Notes: a model not told the origin generated them from the letters alone. A DNA stretch of 64,000 bases from Hyphomicrobiales bacterium (GCA_024236415.1 JACKKN010000002.1:372001-436000), one strand, 5' to 3'. Numbered from the stretch's first letter, positions 23,820 through 32,671 are shown. Made by a program: numbers and translations.

Positions 23820-24027
23820 GGTTTCGATACTCCCTGTCTGTTTCGGCCCGGGCGCCTTGGCCACCCGGTCCCTCTCGCGAAGCCTTGGCCGCCGCCACGG
23901 GGCGCCGGCCGGATGAAGCCCGGGCCGCCTGGCCCGGTCCGCGGATGGCCGCCGGTCGGTCCCGGCCGCGCCCCATCCCGTTCCGCGGGTTTCCACGGGC
24001 ATGCGCCCGTCGACGTCCTCCCTTCCC

Positions 24028-25218
24028 TCAAAATCCGGCGGCGAATTCCGCCAGCCGGTCTTCGTCAACCTCGTATCCAAGACCCGGCCCCGTGGGCACG
24101 ACCATCTCGCCCCCGTCGATGGGGAACGGCTGCGCCAGCAGGTCGTGGGCCACGTAGTACTTGGCCTGGTAGAATTCGGCCCCCAGGCTGATGTTGGGTG
24201 TCGCCGCCGCCATGTGCAGGCCGGCCAGGTGGGCGAGCCCGGTCTCGAACATGTCGCCGCCATAGCAGGCGATGCCGGCGCCGGCGGCCACGGCCGCGAT
24301 CTCCTGGCCGCGGCGCATGCCGCCCGACTTCATGACCTTGATGCTGAACAGGTCGGCGATGCGGGCGCCGGCGGCGCGCACGGCGTCGGCCACGGTGAAC
24401 ACGCTCTCGTCGGCCATGATCGGCGTGTCCAGGACCGCCGTGTAGTGGGCCATGGCGGCCCATTCCTTGGCCGGCACCGGCTGCTCGATGAAATCGGGGG
24501 CGAAGGCCTCCATGTCGCGCAGGCGGCGCAGGGCCTCGTGCGGCGCCATGCCCTGGTTGTAGTCGATGCGGATGCGCATGTCGGGCGGCATGTTGCCGCG
24601 CAGCCATTCCAGGCGGGTGACGTCGAAGGCATGGTCGGCGAAGCCGGTCTTGACCTTGACGATGCGCACCCCGTCGGCGACCAGGCGCCGCGCCAGGTCC
24701 TGGTCGGCGGCGAAGTCCGGGTTGGCGAGCGAGACGCTGAGCGGCACCCGGTCGCGGCACCGCCCGCCCAGCAGTTCGGACACGGACAGGCCCGACGCCT
24801 TGCCCAGGATGTCAAAGAGCGCCATTTCCAGCGCCGCCTTGGCGTCGCCGTGGCCGACCAGAATGCGGTCGGCCCGGGCCATGATGTCCGAGATGCGGCG
24901 CGGGTCGGCGCCCGTCACCAGCGGCCGCAGGTGCACGTCCAGCGCCGCGGCCGCGGCCTCGGCGGTGCCGGTGAACACCGGCCAGGGGCAGGCCTCGCCC
25001 CAGCCCACCAGGCCGTCGGCCGTTTCCAGGCGCAGCACCACGTTGCGCATGCCGCCCGACACGTCGCCGACGCCGTGGCTGCGGGTCGAGACCACGGGCA
25101 CGTTGATGGGATAAACGGAAAGGCGCGCGACGGGACCCACCGACAGGCCGCCGGCCGGCCGCGAGATCGCCGATTCCTCGTTTGCCGCGTCCACCGTCAA
25201 CCGCACCCCTGCCGCCAA
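24028..25218 (-). CDS. Mandelate racemase / muconate lactonizing enzyme family protein
   Basis: A 396-residue enolase-superfamily enzyme with a capping domain and a modified TIM barrel. Active-site residues are visible: Lys188/Lys190 in VKVKTG, metal ligands Asp219 (RIDYNQ), Glu245 (FIEQP) and Asp270 (MADES), and a second Lys in SIKVMKSGG. The KxK pair and opposing Lys place it in the muconate lactonizing enzyme subgroup, which holds cycloisomerases, dipeptide epimerases and N-acylamino acid racemases. With a DadA-like oxidase and an Asp/Glu racemase nearby, an amino-acid-type substrate is as plausible as an aromatic one. The first 30 residues look non-conserved, so a later start is possible. 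Confidence 0.85.
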   Translation of the reverse strand: MAAGVRLTVDAANEESAISRPAGGLSVGPVARLSVYPINVPVVSTRSHGVGDVSGGMRNVVLRLETADGLVGWGEACPWPVFTGTAEAAAAALDVHLRPLVTGADPRRISDIMARADRILVGHGDAKAALEMALFDILGKASGLSVSELLGGRCRDRVPLSVSLANPDFAADQDLARRLVADGVRIVKVKTGFADHAFDVTRLEWLRGNMPPDMRIRIDYNQGMAPHEALRRLRDMEAFAPDFIEQPVPAKEWAAMAHYTAVLDTPIMADESVFTVADAVRAAGARIADLFSIKVMKSGGMRRGQEIAAVAAGAGIACYGGDMFETGLAHLAGLHMAAATPNISLGAEFYQAKYYVAHDLLAQPFPIDGGEMVVPTGPGLGYEVDEDRLAEFAAGF

Positions 25219-25237
25219 ACCTTGCCTCCCTGCGCCT

Positions 25238-26497
25238 TCAGGCGCCTTGTCCGAACCGGTCCGGGCGGTAGGCGCCCAGGTCCAGGTTCAAGCGAAGTCC
25301 AGCCACCAACTGGGCCACCAGCCGCCCGGTCTTGGGCCCGGCGGTCAGCCCCACGTGGTGATGACCATACGCGAAAAAAACCTTGTCGCACAATGGCGAA
25401 CGGCCGATCACGGGCAGGCTGTCGGCGGGCGCCGGCCGGTGGCCGAGCCAGGACTTCTCCTGCTCGTAGGTAAGCCCCGGCAGCAATGCGCGCGCCCCGC
25501 GCTGCAGCAGCGCCACCGGCGCCGCCGACGGCGGCGCGTCCAGGCCGCCGAACTCGACGATGCCGGCCAGGCGCAGGCCCGCGTCCACCGGCGTGGCCAC
25601 GAACTTGCGCGCCGCGTCCATGACCGGAACCCTGGGCCGGGCGCTGGGCCCGGTCAGCTCCAGGTGGTAGCCGCGCTCGGATTCCAGCGGCACGTTGGCG
25701 CCGAAGCGCCGCGCCAGGGGCCCCGACCAGGCGCCGGCGGCCAGCACCGCGGCCGCCGCCGTGACGGGCCCGGTGTCGGTGTCCAGGGTCACGCCGTCGG
25801 CGCCGGGCGTCACGTCGCGCACGGCGGCCCGGCGCACCGAACCGCCGCCGGCGACCACGGCCGCCGCCAGGTCCTTCACATAGCGGCCCGGGTCGCCGAT
25901 GTAGGCGTGGTCCTGCAGCATCACCGCACAGCCGTAGTCGGGCGACAGGGCCGGGTCGAAGTCGCGCACGGCGGCGCCCTCCAGGATTTCCCAGGTGAAG
26001 CCGTGGGCGCGGCGCAGGCCCCAGCCGAAGGCGTCGCCGTCGAAGGCGGCGCGGTCGCGGTACAGGAACAGGTAGGGCGACGGGCGGATCCATTTCTCGG
26101 CCCCGGTGCCGCGGGCCAGGTCCTGGTGCTCGTCCAGGCTGTCGACGACCAGCGGCGCCAGGTGGCGGGCCGTGTGCTCCACGGTCTCGCGCTTGGCCGC
26201 GCGCAGGTAGGGGATCAGCCAGGGCAGCAGGCGCGGCACGTAGGACCACTTCAGGAACAGGGGCCCGTCGGCGCCGAACAGCATCCCCGGCGCCTTGGTC
26301 ATGATGCCCGGCGTCGCCACCGGCACCACCGAGCAGCGGGCCAGCACGCCGGCGTTGCCGAACGAGGCGCCCTCCCCCGGCTCGCCCTTGTCGATCAGGA
26401 CCACGTCCCGCCCGGCCCGCTGCAGGTGCAGGGCGCAGGCGACGCCGACGATGCCGGCGCCGATGACGGCGATGGGACCCGTGCCGCCGTCGGCCAC
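25238..26497 (-). CDS. FAD-dependent D-amino-acid dehydrogenase-like oxidoreductase
   Basis: A 419-residue flavoprotein of the DadA/glycine oxidase (DAO) superfamily. The dinucleotide-binding motif is at the N-terminus (IAVIGAGIVGVACALHLQRAG, read as GxGxxG). ERGYHLEL, FVATPVDAGLRLAGIVEFGG and the C-terminal LPVIGRSPLCDKVFFAYGHHHVGLTAGPKTGRL are characteristic. It should oxidise an amine to an imine, passing electrons to the respiratory chain. The GTG at 26497 is used because it lies 3 bases past the upstream stop and in front of the flavin motif; coupling to the ThDP gene is likely. Confidence 0.87.
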   Translation of the reverse strand: MADGGTGPIAVIGAGIVGVACALHLQRAGRDVVLIDKGEPGEGASFGNAGVLARCSVVPVATPGIMTKAPGMLFGADGPLFLKWSYVPRLLPWLIPYLRAAKRETVEHTARHLAPLVVDSLDEHQDLARGTGAEKWIRPSPYLFLYRDRAAFDGDAFGWGLRRAHGFTWEILEGAAVRDFDPALSPDYGCAVMLQDHAYIGDPGRYVKDLAAAVVAGGGSVRRAAVRDVTPGADGVTLDTDTGPVTAAAAVLAAGAWSGPLARRFGANVPLESERGYHLELTGPSARPRVPVMDAARKFVATPVDAGLRLAGIVEFGGLDAPPSAAPVALLQRGARALLPGLTYEQEKSWLGHRPAPADSLPVIGRSPLCDKVFFAYGHHHVGLTAGPKTGRLVAQLVAGLRLNLDLGAYRPDRFGQGA

Positions 26498-26499
26498 GG

Positions 26500-28203
26500 T
26501 CAGGCCACCCACTCGCTGACCGGGGCGCGGGCGTCCTGCAGCGGCTGGCTGACGATGTCCACCAGGGTCGGGCCCGGATGCTCGACGGCTGCGGCGAGGG
26601 TGTGCTTCAGGTCCGCCGGGTCCTCGACCCGCCAGCTCTTGACGCCGAAGGCGGCGGCCACGGCGGCGTGGTCGGTGCGGTTGAAGTCGACCGAAAAATA
26701 GCGCTTGTCGTAGCCCGACTTCTGCCCCGCCTTGATCCAGCCGAACACGCTGTTGGAGAACACCAGGAAGGTGACCGGCAGGTTGAGGCGGGTGATGGTC
26801 TCGAATTCGCCCACGGTGAAGCCGAAGCTGCCGTCGCCCATGGCCGAGATCACCTTGGCGTCGGGGCGCCCCACCTGGACCCCGGCGGCGGCGGCCATTG
26901 AATAGCCCAGCGCCCCGTGGGCCCGGTTGGTGATGAAATGCCGGCCCGCCCGCGGCACCCGGTAGAAGGCCGAGAAGTAGGGGCAGGGGGTGCCCGGGTC
27001 GGCGACGATGATGGCCTCCGGCGGCAGCACGGCGTTCAGGTCGGCGATGATCCGCTCGGGGCGGATCGGGCGCTCGTCGCTGCCCGCCAGTTCCGCGAAG
27101 GCGGCGAACTTGACGCCCTTGGCGGCGGCCACCTTCTCCGCCCCGCCGAAGTCCACGCCCTCGACGCCCATCTCGTCCAGGGCCCGGTTCAGGGCCTCCA
27201 GCGCCAGGCGGGCGTCGGCCACCACGGCCACGTCGGTGGCGTAGTTGGCCGAGATCACCATGGGGTCCGAGTCGATGTGCACGATCTTGGTGCCGGCGGC
27301 CGGCGAGCGCCAGCGCTCGGTGGTGACCGAGCCGGCGCGGCAACTGACGAACACCACCAGGTCGGCCTCGTCCATCACCGCCCGGGTGGCCGGCACGCCG
27401 CCGTTGCTGCCGACCACGCCGAGGTGGTTGGGGTGGTCGTCCGCCAGGCTGCCCTGGCCGCTGACCGTGGTGGCGACGACCATGTTCAGGCGCTCGGCCA
27501 GGGCGGCGAGGGCCGCCTCGCCGCCGGCCAGGACCACCCCGCCGCCGCACACGACGACCGGCCGCTTGGCCGCCAGGATGGCGCTGGCCGCGTCCTCGAC
27601 GGCGCGCGGGTCGGGGCCGGCGGGCCAGGCCGGAAAGGCGCCGAAGTCGGGCTGGGCCCAGACGTCGTCGGCCTCCACCGGCGCCTTCTGTACGTCGAAC
27701 GGGAAGCCCAGGTGGGCCGCCCCGGGGCGCCCGGTGGTGGCGGCGCGGAAGGCCGCGCGCACCATGTTGGGCAGGCGCCCGGCGGTGTCGATGACCCCGT
27801 TGTACTTGGTCAGCGGCCGGTACAGCGACGTCTGGTCCAGCTCGGTCAGGGGGTAGCGGCCCAGGGAGTTGACGGATACGTCCGAGGTGATGGCCAGCAG
27901 CGCCACCGAGGACTCGTTGGCCTCCACCACGCCCGGCAGGATGTAGGTGGCGCCGCCGCCGCTGGGCCCCTCGCACACGCCGACCCGGTTGGTGACCCGG
28001 GCGTAGCCGTCGGCCATGTAGGCGGCGCTGCGCTCGTCGCGGGTCAGGATGTGCTGGATGCCGTGGTCCAGGCGGTACAGGGCGTCATAGAACGGCAGCG
28101 TGGTGTCGCCGCACAGGCCGAAGATGTGCTTCACCCCATGGGCCTGCAGCAGCCGCACCATGGCCTCGGCGCCGGTCAGGGCGTTGGAACCCGACTGGGT
28201 CAT
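26500..28203 (-). CDS. Thiamine diphosphate-dependent enzyme, acetolactate-synthase-like
   Basis: A 567-residue ThDP enzyme with the three-domain PYR, central and PP layout. The cofactor-activating Glu57 is in RDERSAAYMADGYAR, and the ThDP/Mg motif is GDGSFGFTVGEFETITRLNL, ending in the usual Asn (SNSVFGWIKAGQ). The family carries out decarboxylation or carboligation of 2-oxo acids, including acetolactate, sulfopyruvate and sulfoacetaldehyde chemistry. It is not glyoxylate carboligase, which lacks the Glu. The DadA-like partner downstream could supply a 2-oxo acid. A GntR operator-like region lies upstream. Confidence 0.87.
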   Translation of the reverse strand: MTQSGSNALTGAEAMVRLLQAHGVKHIFGLCGDTTLPFYDALYRLDHGIQHILTRDERSAAYMADGYARVTNRVGVCEGPSGGGATYILPGVVEANESSVALLAITSDVSVNSLGRYPLTELDQTSLYRPLTKYNGVIDTAGRLPNMVRAAFRAATTGRPGAAHLGFPFDVQKAPVEADDVWAQPDFGAFPAWPAGPDPRAVEDAASAILAAKRPVVVCGGGVVLAGGEAALAALAERLNMVVATTVSGQGSLADDHPNHLGVVGSNGGVPATRAVMDEADLVVFVSCRAGSVTTERWRSPAAGTKIVHIDSDPMVISANYATDVAVVADARLALEALNRALDEMGVEGVDFGGAEKVAAAKGVKFAAFAELAGSDERPIRPERIIADLNAVLPPEAIIVADPGTPCPYFSAFYRVPRAGRHFITNRAHGALGYSMAAAAGVQVGRPDAKVISAMGDGSFGFTVGEFETITRLNLPVTFLVFSNSVFGWIKAGQKSGYDKRYFSVDFNRTDHAAVAAAFGVKSWRVEDPADLKHTLAAAVEHPGPTLVDIVSQPLQDARAPVSEWVA

Positions 28204-28246
28204 GACTTCGATATCTCCCCATCACCCTGCGTCTTTGCGGACAGGA

Positions 28247-28268
28247 TTGAATACAGCATAGAATACAG
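28247..28268. promoter_or_regulatory. Direct-repeat half-sites GAATACAG (x2)
   Basis: GAATACAG occurs twice, 13 bases apart, some 45-65 bases upstream of the ThDP gene start. ATACA is a half of the palindrome at 28389, so these may be additional binding half-sites for the divergent GntR regulator at the ThDP operon promoter. Confidence 0.4.
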
Positions 28269-28388
28269 GTCGCCTGCGCGAGTCAACAGGAAATGGCCGA
28301 CCTGCGGGCCCTTAAAGGCCCAAGCGCCCCGTCAGATTCGGGTTTACGGGGCCCGGCGAACCGGCGTATCCTGCGGATAGGAGCGGAA

Positions 28389-28400
28389 ATTGTATACAAT
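28389..28400. promoter_or_regulatory. GntR-type operator ATTGTATACAAT
   Basis: A perfect 12-bp palindrome 18 bases before the ATG of the GntR gene. TTGTATACAA-type sites are typical for FCD-class GntR regulators, and a related TTGTAT-N8-ATACAA sits in front of the other flavoprotein/GntR pair at 45827. It is probably an autoregulatory site. Confidence 0.65.
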
Positions 28401-28418
28401 CACGGGGCCCACCCTGCC

Positions 28419-29084
28419 ATGACCAGAGCCTTGAGCAGCGTCGACCGCCTGTACGCCGCGGTCAAGGACATGGCCATCGCCTTCGCCTTCAAGCCCGGCG
28501 AGCGCATCAACGAGGTCGAGCTGGCGCGCCGCCTGGGGGCCAGCCGCACGCCCCTGCGCGAGGGCCTGAACCGCCTGGTGGCCGAGGGCTTCCTGACCTT
28601 CGAGCGCGGCCGCGGCTTCTTCTGCCGCGAGTTCAAGGCGCGCGAGATCTTCGAGCTGTACCAGCTGCGCACGGTGATCGAGGTCGCCGCCGTGCGCCTG
28701 GCCTGCGAGCAGGCCGGCGAGGCCGAGGTCGAGGCCCTGGCCGATTTCCTGGACCGCACCGGCCCCGAGTCCGGCGGCCGCAGCAGTGAAGAACTGGTGG
28801 CCCTTGACGAGCACTTCCACGAGGGCATCATGGCCCTGACCCGCAACGCCGAGATGGCCAAGGTGCTGGCCAACGTCAACGCCCGCATCAAGTTCTTCCG
28901 CTGGATCGACATGGACACCAAGCGCCGCCAGACCCAGAACGAGCACCGCGCCATCCTGGACGCCCTGCGCGCCCGCGACGCCGACCTGGCCGCGGGCCTG
29001 GTGCAGGACCACATCGGCCGCCGCCTGGACCAGATCACGGCGGCCATCAAGGAAGGCTATTCCCGCATCTACATGACCCGGTGA
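28419..29084 (+). CDS. GntR family regulator, FCD domain
   Basis: A 221-residue regulator. The N-terminal winged helix includes GERINEVELARRLGASRTPLREGLNRLVAEGFL, and the C-terminal FCD effector domain includes LYQLRTVIEVAAVRLA and LDEHFHEGIMALTRNAEMAK, whose Asp/His residues bind metal and carboxylate ligands. It is divergent from the ThDP/DadA-like/enolase genes and is followed by a coupled racemase gene (GTGA overlap). It probably represses the divergent catabolic operon through the sites at 28247-28268 and 28389-28400. Confidence 0.9.
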   Translation: MTRALSSVDRLYAAVKDMAIAFAFKPGERINEVELARRLGASRTPLREGLNRLVAEGFLTFERGRGFFCREFKAREIFELYQLRTVIEVAAVRLACEQAGEAEVEALADFLDRTGPESGGRSSEELVALDEHFHEGIMALTRNAEMAKVLANVNARIKFFRWIDMDTKRRQTQNEHRAILDALRARDADLAAGLVQDHIGRRLDQITAAIKEGYSRIYMTR

Positions 29085-29881
29085 CCGCCATGACCGCCAA
29101 TCCGCCCCCGTCCTTCGACCCATCCTCCACCGTTTCCCCCACCCGGGCCCGCGGCGGCAAGACCGTGTTCGGCGCCGCCGTCGGCATCCTGATGCTGGAC
29201 ACCCGGTTCCCGCGCGTCCCCGGCGACATGGGCAACGCCGCCACCTGGCCGTTCCCGGTGCTGTACCGGGTGGTGCGCGGGGCGACGCCCGACAAGGTGG
29301 TGCGCCACCGCGCCGCCGGCCTGGACGCCGACTTCATGGCCGCGGCGCGCGACCTGGTGGCCGACGGCGCCGACGGCATCACCACCACCTGCGGCTTCCT
29401 GGCCCTGATGCAGGCCGACCTGGCCGCCGCCGCCGGGGTGCCGGTGGCCTCGTCGTCCCTGATGCAGGTGCCCATGGTGCAGAGCCTGCTGCCGCCGGGC
29501 CGCCGGCCGGGCATCCTGACCATCTCCAAGTCGACCCTGACCGAGGCCCACCTGACCGCCTCGGGCGTGCCGCTGGACACCCCCGTGGTGGGCACCGACG
29601 ACGGCCGCGAGTTCACCCGCGCCGTGCTCGACGACGAGCCCGAGATGGACGTGGCCCTGGCCCGCCAGGACCTGCTGGCCGCCGGCACCCGCCTGGTGCG
29701 CGAGCACGCAGGCGTGGGCGCCATCGTGCTGGAATGCACCAACATGGTCCCCTACGCCGCCGACCTGCGCCAGGCCCTGGGCCTGCCGGTGTTCAGCATC
29801 TACACCTTCGTGCAATGGTTCCAGTCCGCCCTCCTGCCCCGAGCCTTCGACCCGCGCCTGCAGGACCCGCGGGTGGGCTAG
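29081..29881 (+). CDS. Aspartate/glutamate racemase-superfamily protein
   Basis: A 266-residue (GTG at 29081) or 263-residue (ATG at 29090) protein of the Asp/Glu/hydantoin racemase superfamily. The two catalytic cysteines are in ITTTCGFLALMQ and VLECTNMVPYA, the pair that act as acid and base on either face of the alpha carbon. Related enzymes include maleate isomerase and arylmalonate decarboxylase. The GTG overlaps the GntR stop, so the two are probably translated together, and it likely belongs to the same catabolic function as the divergent operon. The N-terminal 25 residues are Pro/Ser-rich and variable. Confidence 0.82.
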   Translation: MTAMTANPPPSFDPSSTVSPTRARGGKTVFGAAVGILMLDTRFPRVPGDMGNAATWPFPVLYRVVRGATPDKVVRHRAAGLDADFMAAARDLVADGADGITTTCGFLALMQADLAAAAGVPVASSSLMQVPMVQSLLPPGRRPGILTISKSTLTEAHLTASGVPLDTPVVGTDDGREFTRAVLDDEPEMDVALARQDLLAAGTRLVREHAGVGAIVLECTNMVPYAADLRQALGLPVFSIYTFVQWFQSALLPRAFDPRLQDPRVG

Positions 29882-29973
29882 AATCCGCGGCTGACCGCGC
29901 GAATTCCCCTTTGGCGCCGCCGCCGTTGCCGCTACACTAGTAACCAACCGGATATTTAATTAGGGAGCGATCC

Positions 29974-31002
29974 ATGACCACCGAATCCCCGCGCATCAAG
30001 ACCACCGTCGTCGGGTCCTACCCGGTCCCCGACTGGCTGGTCGCCCTGCCCAGCGAGCAGGCCCTGGTGGACGCGACCCGGGTGGTCATCAACACCCAGG
30101 AGCAGGCCGGCATCGACGTGGTCTGCGACGGCGAGCTGTACCGCTTCGACGTCAACCACCCGGAAACCAACGGCATGATCGAATACTTCGTGCGCCCCAT
30201 GTCCGGCATCCGCACCGACATCACCTTCGACGAGGTGGTGGCCTACCGGGCCCAGGAGGGCATGGGCTTCCGCACCCGCCCGCCCGGCGTGGTGGATGGC
30301 GAGATCGGCCACGGCGGGCTGGACCTGCCCATCGCCGCGCGGCGGGCCAAGGGGCTGGCGTCCAAGCCCCTCAAGTTCACCGTCACCGGGCCGCACATGC
30401 TGGCCAAGACCCTGGTCGACCACCACTACGGCGGCCCCGACAAGGTGGCCATGGGCCTGGCCAAGGTGCTGGCCGAACAGGTGGCCCACGTGGAGGCCGA
30501 CGTGGTGCAGCTGGACGAGGCCAACCTGCCCGGCCACCCCGACGAATGGCCCTGGGCGGCCGAGGCCATCAACACCGTGCTGGACGCGGTCAAGGGCACC
30601 CCGGCGGTGCACCTGTGCTTCGGCAACTACGGCGGGCAGACCATCCAGGGCGGCAAGTGGGCCAAGCTGATGGACTACCTGAACAGCCTGCACGTGGACC
30701 ACATCGTCATGGAATGCGCCCACCGCCCGCCCGAGGACCTGGTGGCGTTCAAGGACCTGCGGCCCGAGATCGGCCTGGGCATGGGGGTCATCGACATCAA
30801 GCGCACCGAGGTGGAGACCGCCGACCAGGTCGCCCGCCAGATCGAGAAGGCCGAGCAGGTCCTGGGCGAGGGCCGGGTCACCTACGTGCACCCGGACTGC
30901 GGCTTCTGGATGCTGAAGCGGTCCATCGCCGACGCCAAGATCCGCGCCATCGTCGCCGGCCGCGACCTGTACCTGGGCCGCGCCGCCCCCGTGGCGGCCT
31001 AG
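29974..31002 (+). CDS. Core-MetE: cobalamin-independent methionine synthase catalytic domain protein
   Basis: A 342-residue stand-alone version of the MetE catalytic (C-terminal) barrel. The zinc ligands that activate the thiol are intact: His213 and Cys215 (VHLCFGNYGG), Glu247 (VMECAHRP) and Cys309 (HPDCGF). LDEANLPGHP is at the place of the MetE LDEPAL. Full MetE is about 750 residues with a duplicated N-terminal half for the folate; that half is missing here. The protein therefore probably transfers a methyl group from a different donor or partner. GGGAG lies 7 bases upstream of the ATG. A PhyH-type dioxygenase follows by 14 bases. Confidence 0.87.
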   Translation: MTTESPRIKTTVVGSYPVPDWLVALPSEQALVDATRVVINTQEQAGIDVVCDGELYRFDVNHPETNGMIEYFVRPMSGIRTDITFDEVVAYRAQEGMGFRTRPPGVVDGEIGHGGLDLPIAARRAKGLASKPLKFTVTGPHMLAKTLVDHHYGGPDKVAMGLAKVLAEQVAHVEADVVQLDEANLPGHPDEWPWAAEAINTVLDAVKGTPAVHLCFGNYGGQTIQGGKWAKLMDYLNSLHVDHIVMECAHRPPEDLVAFKDLRPEIGLGMGVIDIKRTEVETADQVARQIEKAEQVLGEGRVTYVHPDCGFWMLKRSIADAKIRAIVAGRDLYLGRAAPVAA

Positions 31003-31016
31003 GCGAGGCCGGTCCC

Positions 31017-31850
31017 GTGCCCAAGATCCTCAGCGAGGCCGCCGTCGCCCAATACCACGACCAGGGCTTCTTCTTCCCGGTGCCGGCCCTGACCGGCGAC
31101 GAGGCCGCCGCCTGCCGCGCCGAATTGGAAGCCTACGAGCGGAACACCGGCGGGCCCATCGCGTCCAACCTGCGCCACAAGGTGCACCTGCTGTTCACCT
31201 GGGCCAACGACCTGGTGCACCACCCGCGCATCCTGGACGCGGCCGAGGACATCCTGGGCCCGGACATCCTGTGCTGGACCTCCACCTTCTTCATCAAGGA
31301 GGCCCGCGACCCCGGCTTCGTGTCGTGGCACCAGGACGCCACCTACTGGGGCCTCGACCCCGACGACGTGCTGACCGTTTGGGTGGCGCTGTCGGACGCG
31401 CCGATTGAAAGCGGGTCGATGAAGGTGATCCCCGGCAGCCACAAATGGCCCCAGGTGGAGCACCGCGACACCTACCACGAGCACAACCTGCTGTCGCGCG
31501 GCCAGGAGATCGCCGTCGAGGTCAACGAGGACGAGGGCGTCTTCATGCCGCTGCGCGCCGGCGAGGCGTCCCTGCACCACGTCAAGCTGGCCCACGGCTC
31601 GGCCCCCAACACCACCGACGACCGGCGCATCGGCCTGGCCATCCGCTACATCCCGCCCAACGTGCGCCAGTTGAAGGTGCGCGACTCGGCCATGCTGGTG
31701 CGCGGCACCGACCCCTTCGGCCACTACGACATGGAGCCCGAGCCCCAGTCCGACCTGGACCCGGCCGCCCTGGCCGCCCACCAGGACGCCGTCGCCCGCC
31801 AGCTCGGCGCCCTGTACCAGGGCACGGACAAGACCGAGTTCCGGGCCTAG
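31017..31850 (+). CDS. Phytanoyl-CoA dioxygenase (PhyH) family protein
   Basis: A 277-residue Fe(II)/2-oxoglutarate oxygenase. Iron ligands are visible in VSWHQDATYWGL (His105, Asp107) and AHGSAPNTTDDRRIGLAIRY (His193, with the 2-oxoglutarate-binding Arg after it). MKVIPGSHKWPQ is a family hallmark. The substrate is unknown; bacterial members hydroxylate small metabolites and demethylate or deaminate N-alkyl compounds. It follows the MetE-core gene closely from a GTG start and is probably co-transcribed. The stop overlaps the convergent HEPN gene by 4 bases. Confidence 0.85.
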   Translation: MPKILSEAAVAQYHDQGFFFPVPALTGDEAAACRAELEAYERNTGGPIASNLRHKVHLLFTWANDLVHHPRILDAAEDILGPDILCWTSTFFIKEARDPGFVSWHQDATYWGLDPDDVLTVWVALSDAPIESGSMKVIPGSHKWPQVEHRDTYHEHNLLSRGQEIAVEVNEDEGVFMPLRAGEASLHHVKLAHGSAPNTTDDRRIGLAIRYIPPNVRQLKVRDSAMLVRGTDPFGHYDMEPEPQSDLDPAALAAHQDAVARQLGALYQGTDKTEFRA

Positions 31851-32203
31851 GGGCGCGAAGCCTCGTCCAGGTACCGGGCAAGCCGGGCCGGGGTGGCGCG
31901 CAGGGGGTCCAGGTCCTTTTCCACCGTGTCCCACAGCACCCGCGGGTAGGTGCGGTGGTAGTCGTGGCGCAGGACGTTGCCGATGCCGGCGATGGCCTTC
32001 CAGGGCGTGTCCGGTTCCCGCTCCTTCAGCGCGGGCGGCAGGCCGCGGCTGGCCTCGGACAGGATTTCCAGGTTCCTTTCCAGCAGTTGCCGCGCCCGCC
32101 GATCGCCGCGGAAGGACTCAAAATCGTGGCCGGCCAGGTCCTCGGCGATGTGGTCCAGGGCCTCAATCATGTGGGTGATACAGACGCGCGGGTCGCGGGC
32201 CAT
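31847..32203 (-). CDS. HEPN (HepT/DUF86-like) protein, toxin of a TA-like pair
   Basis: A 118-residue all-helical protein of the HepT-like (COG2361-type) group. The recognisable segment is IAGIGNVLRHDYHRTYPRVLW near residues 75-95. In HepT toxins the RNase motif is RX4-6H; here the residue five before the His is Gly, and an Arg sits directly before the His (LRHDY), as I recall for this subfamily. RNase activity is thus uncertain. Its ATG overlaps the stop of the upstream nucleotidyltransferase gene (TGATG), so the pair is coupled. In type VII systems the nucleotidyltransferase AMPylates the HEPN toxin and silences it. Confidence 0.78.
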   Translation of the reverse strand: MARDPRVCITHMIEALDHIAEDLAGHDFESFRGDRRARQLLERNLEILSEASRGLPPALKEREPDTPWKAIAGIGNVLRHDYHRTYPRVLWDTVEKDLDPLRATPARLARYLDEASRP

Positions 32204-32640
32204 CAGAACACCGGCTCGGCCTCGGCCAGGACGGCGTCGCGGATGGCCGGATCGAGCCCTTCCCGGGTCACCAGGTCCACCGGCCGGCCCAGGCGGCCGG
32301 CCAGCAGGTCCTGAACCTCCACCAGGTCCACCAGGCTCGGGTGCGCATCGGGCACCATGTCCACCAGCAGGTCGATATCGCTGCCGGCCCCGGCCTCGCC
32401 CCGGACCACGGAGCCGAACAGGGCCACGGATACCACGCCCCGGGCCCGCAACTCCCCTTCCATGGCGCGGAGGACAGTCCGGACGTCGGCCCGGGTCGGC
32501 GCGGCTCCCGGCCCCGGCTCCTCCCGGGCGATCAGCGCCCGCAGGGCCTCGCGCACGACCTCGCTGGCGTTGTTGTACAGCCCGCTGGCCACCTTGCGCC
32601 GAATGTAGGCTTCCAGCTTGGGAGTCAGGGACACGTTCAT
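32203..32640 (-). CDS. ParD-like RHH domain fused to MNT nucleotidyltransferase (antitoxin)
   Basis: A 145-residue two-domain protein. Residues 1-42 (MNVSLTPKLEAYIRRKVASG, then LYNNASEVVREALRALI) are a ribbon-helix-helix segment of the ParD/CopG kind. Residues 52-145 are a minimal nucleotidyltransferase with GSVVRGEAGAGSDIDLLV, carrying the Gly76-Ser77 and Asp88/Asp90 metal site. MNT domains act as antitoxins to HEPN proteins by AMPylation, and RHH antitoxins bind operator DNA. The fusion puts enzymatic neutralisation and autorepression in one chain. The ATG at 32640 has AGGAGG nine bases upstream. An inverted repeat suitable as RHH operator lies 32 bases upstream. Confidence 0.82.
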   Translation of the reverse strand: MNVSLTPKLEAYIRRKVASGLYNNASEVVREALRALIAREEPGPGAAPTRADVRTVLRAMEGELRARGVVSVALFGSVVRGEAGAGSDIDLLVDMVPDAHPSLVDLVEVQDLLAGRLGRPVDLVTREGLDPAIRDAVLAEAEPVF

Positions 32641-32671
32641 GGGGCACACCTCCTGGGCACAGGATGGGTAT

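Noticed and set aside
26500..28203. Identification of the ThDP enzyme as glyoxylate carboligase, since hyi is also in the window
   Set aside because: Glyoxylate carboligase lacks the cofactor-activating Glu, which is present here (Glu57), and hyi is 10 kb away in a different unit.
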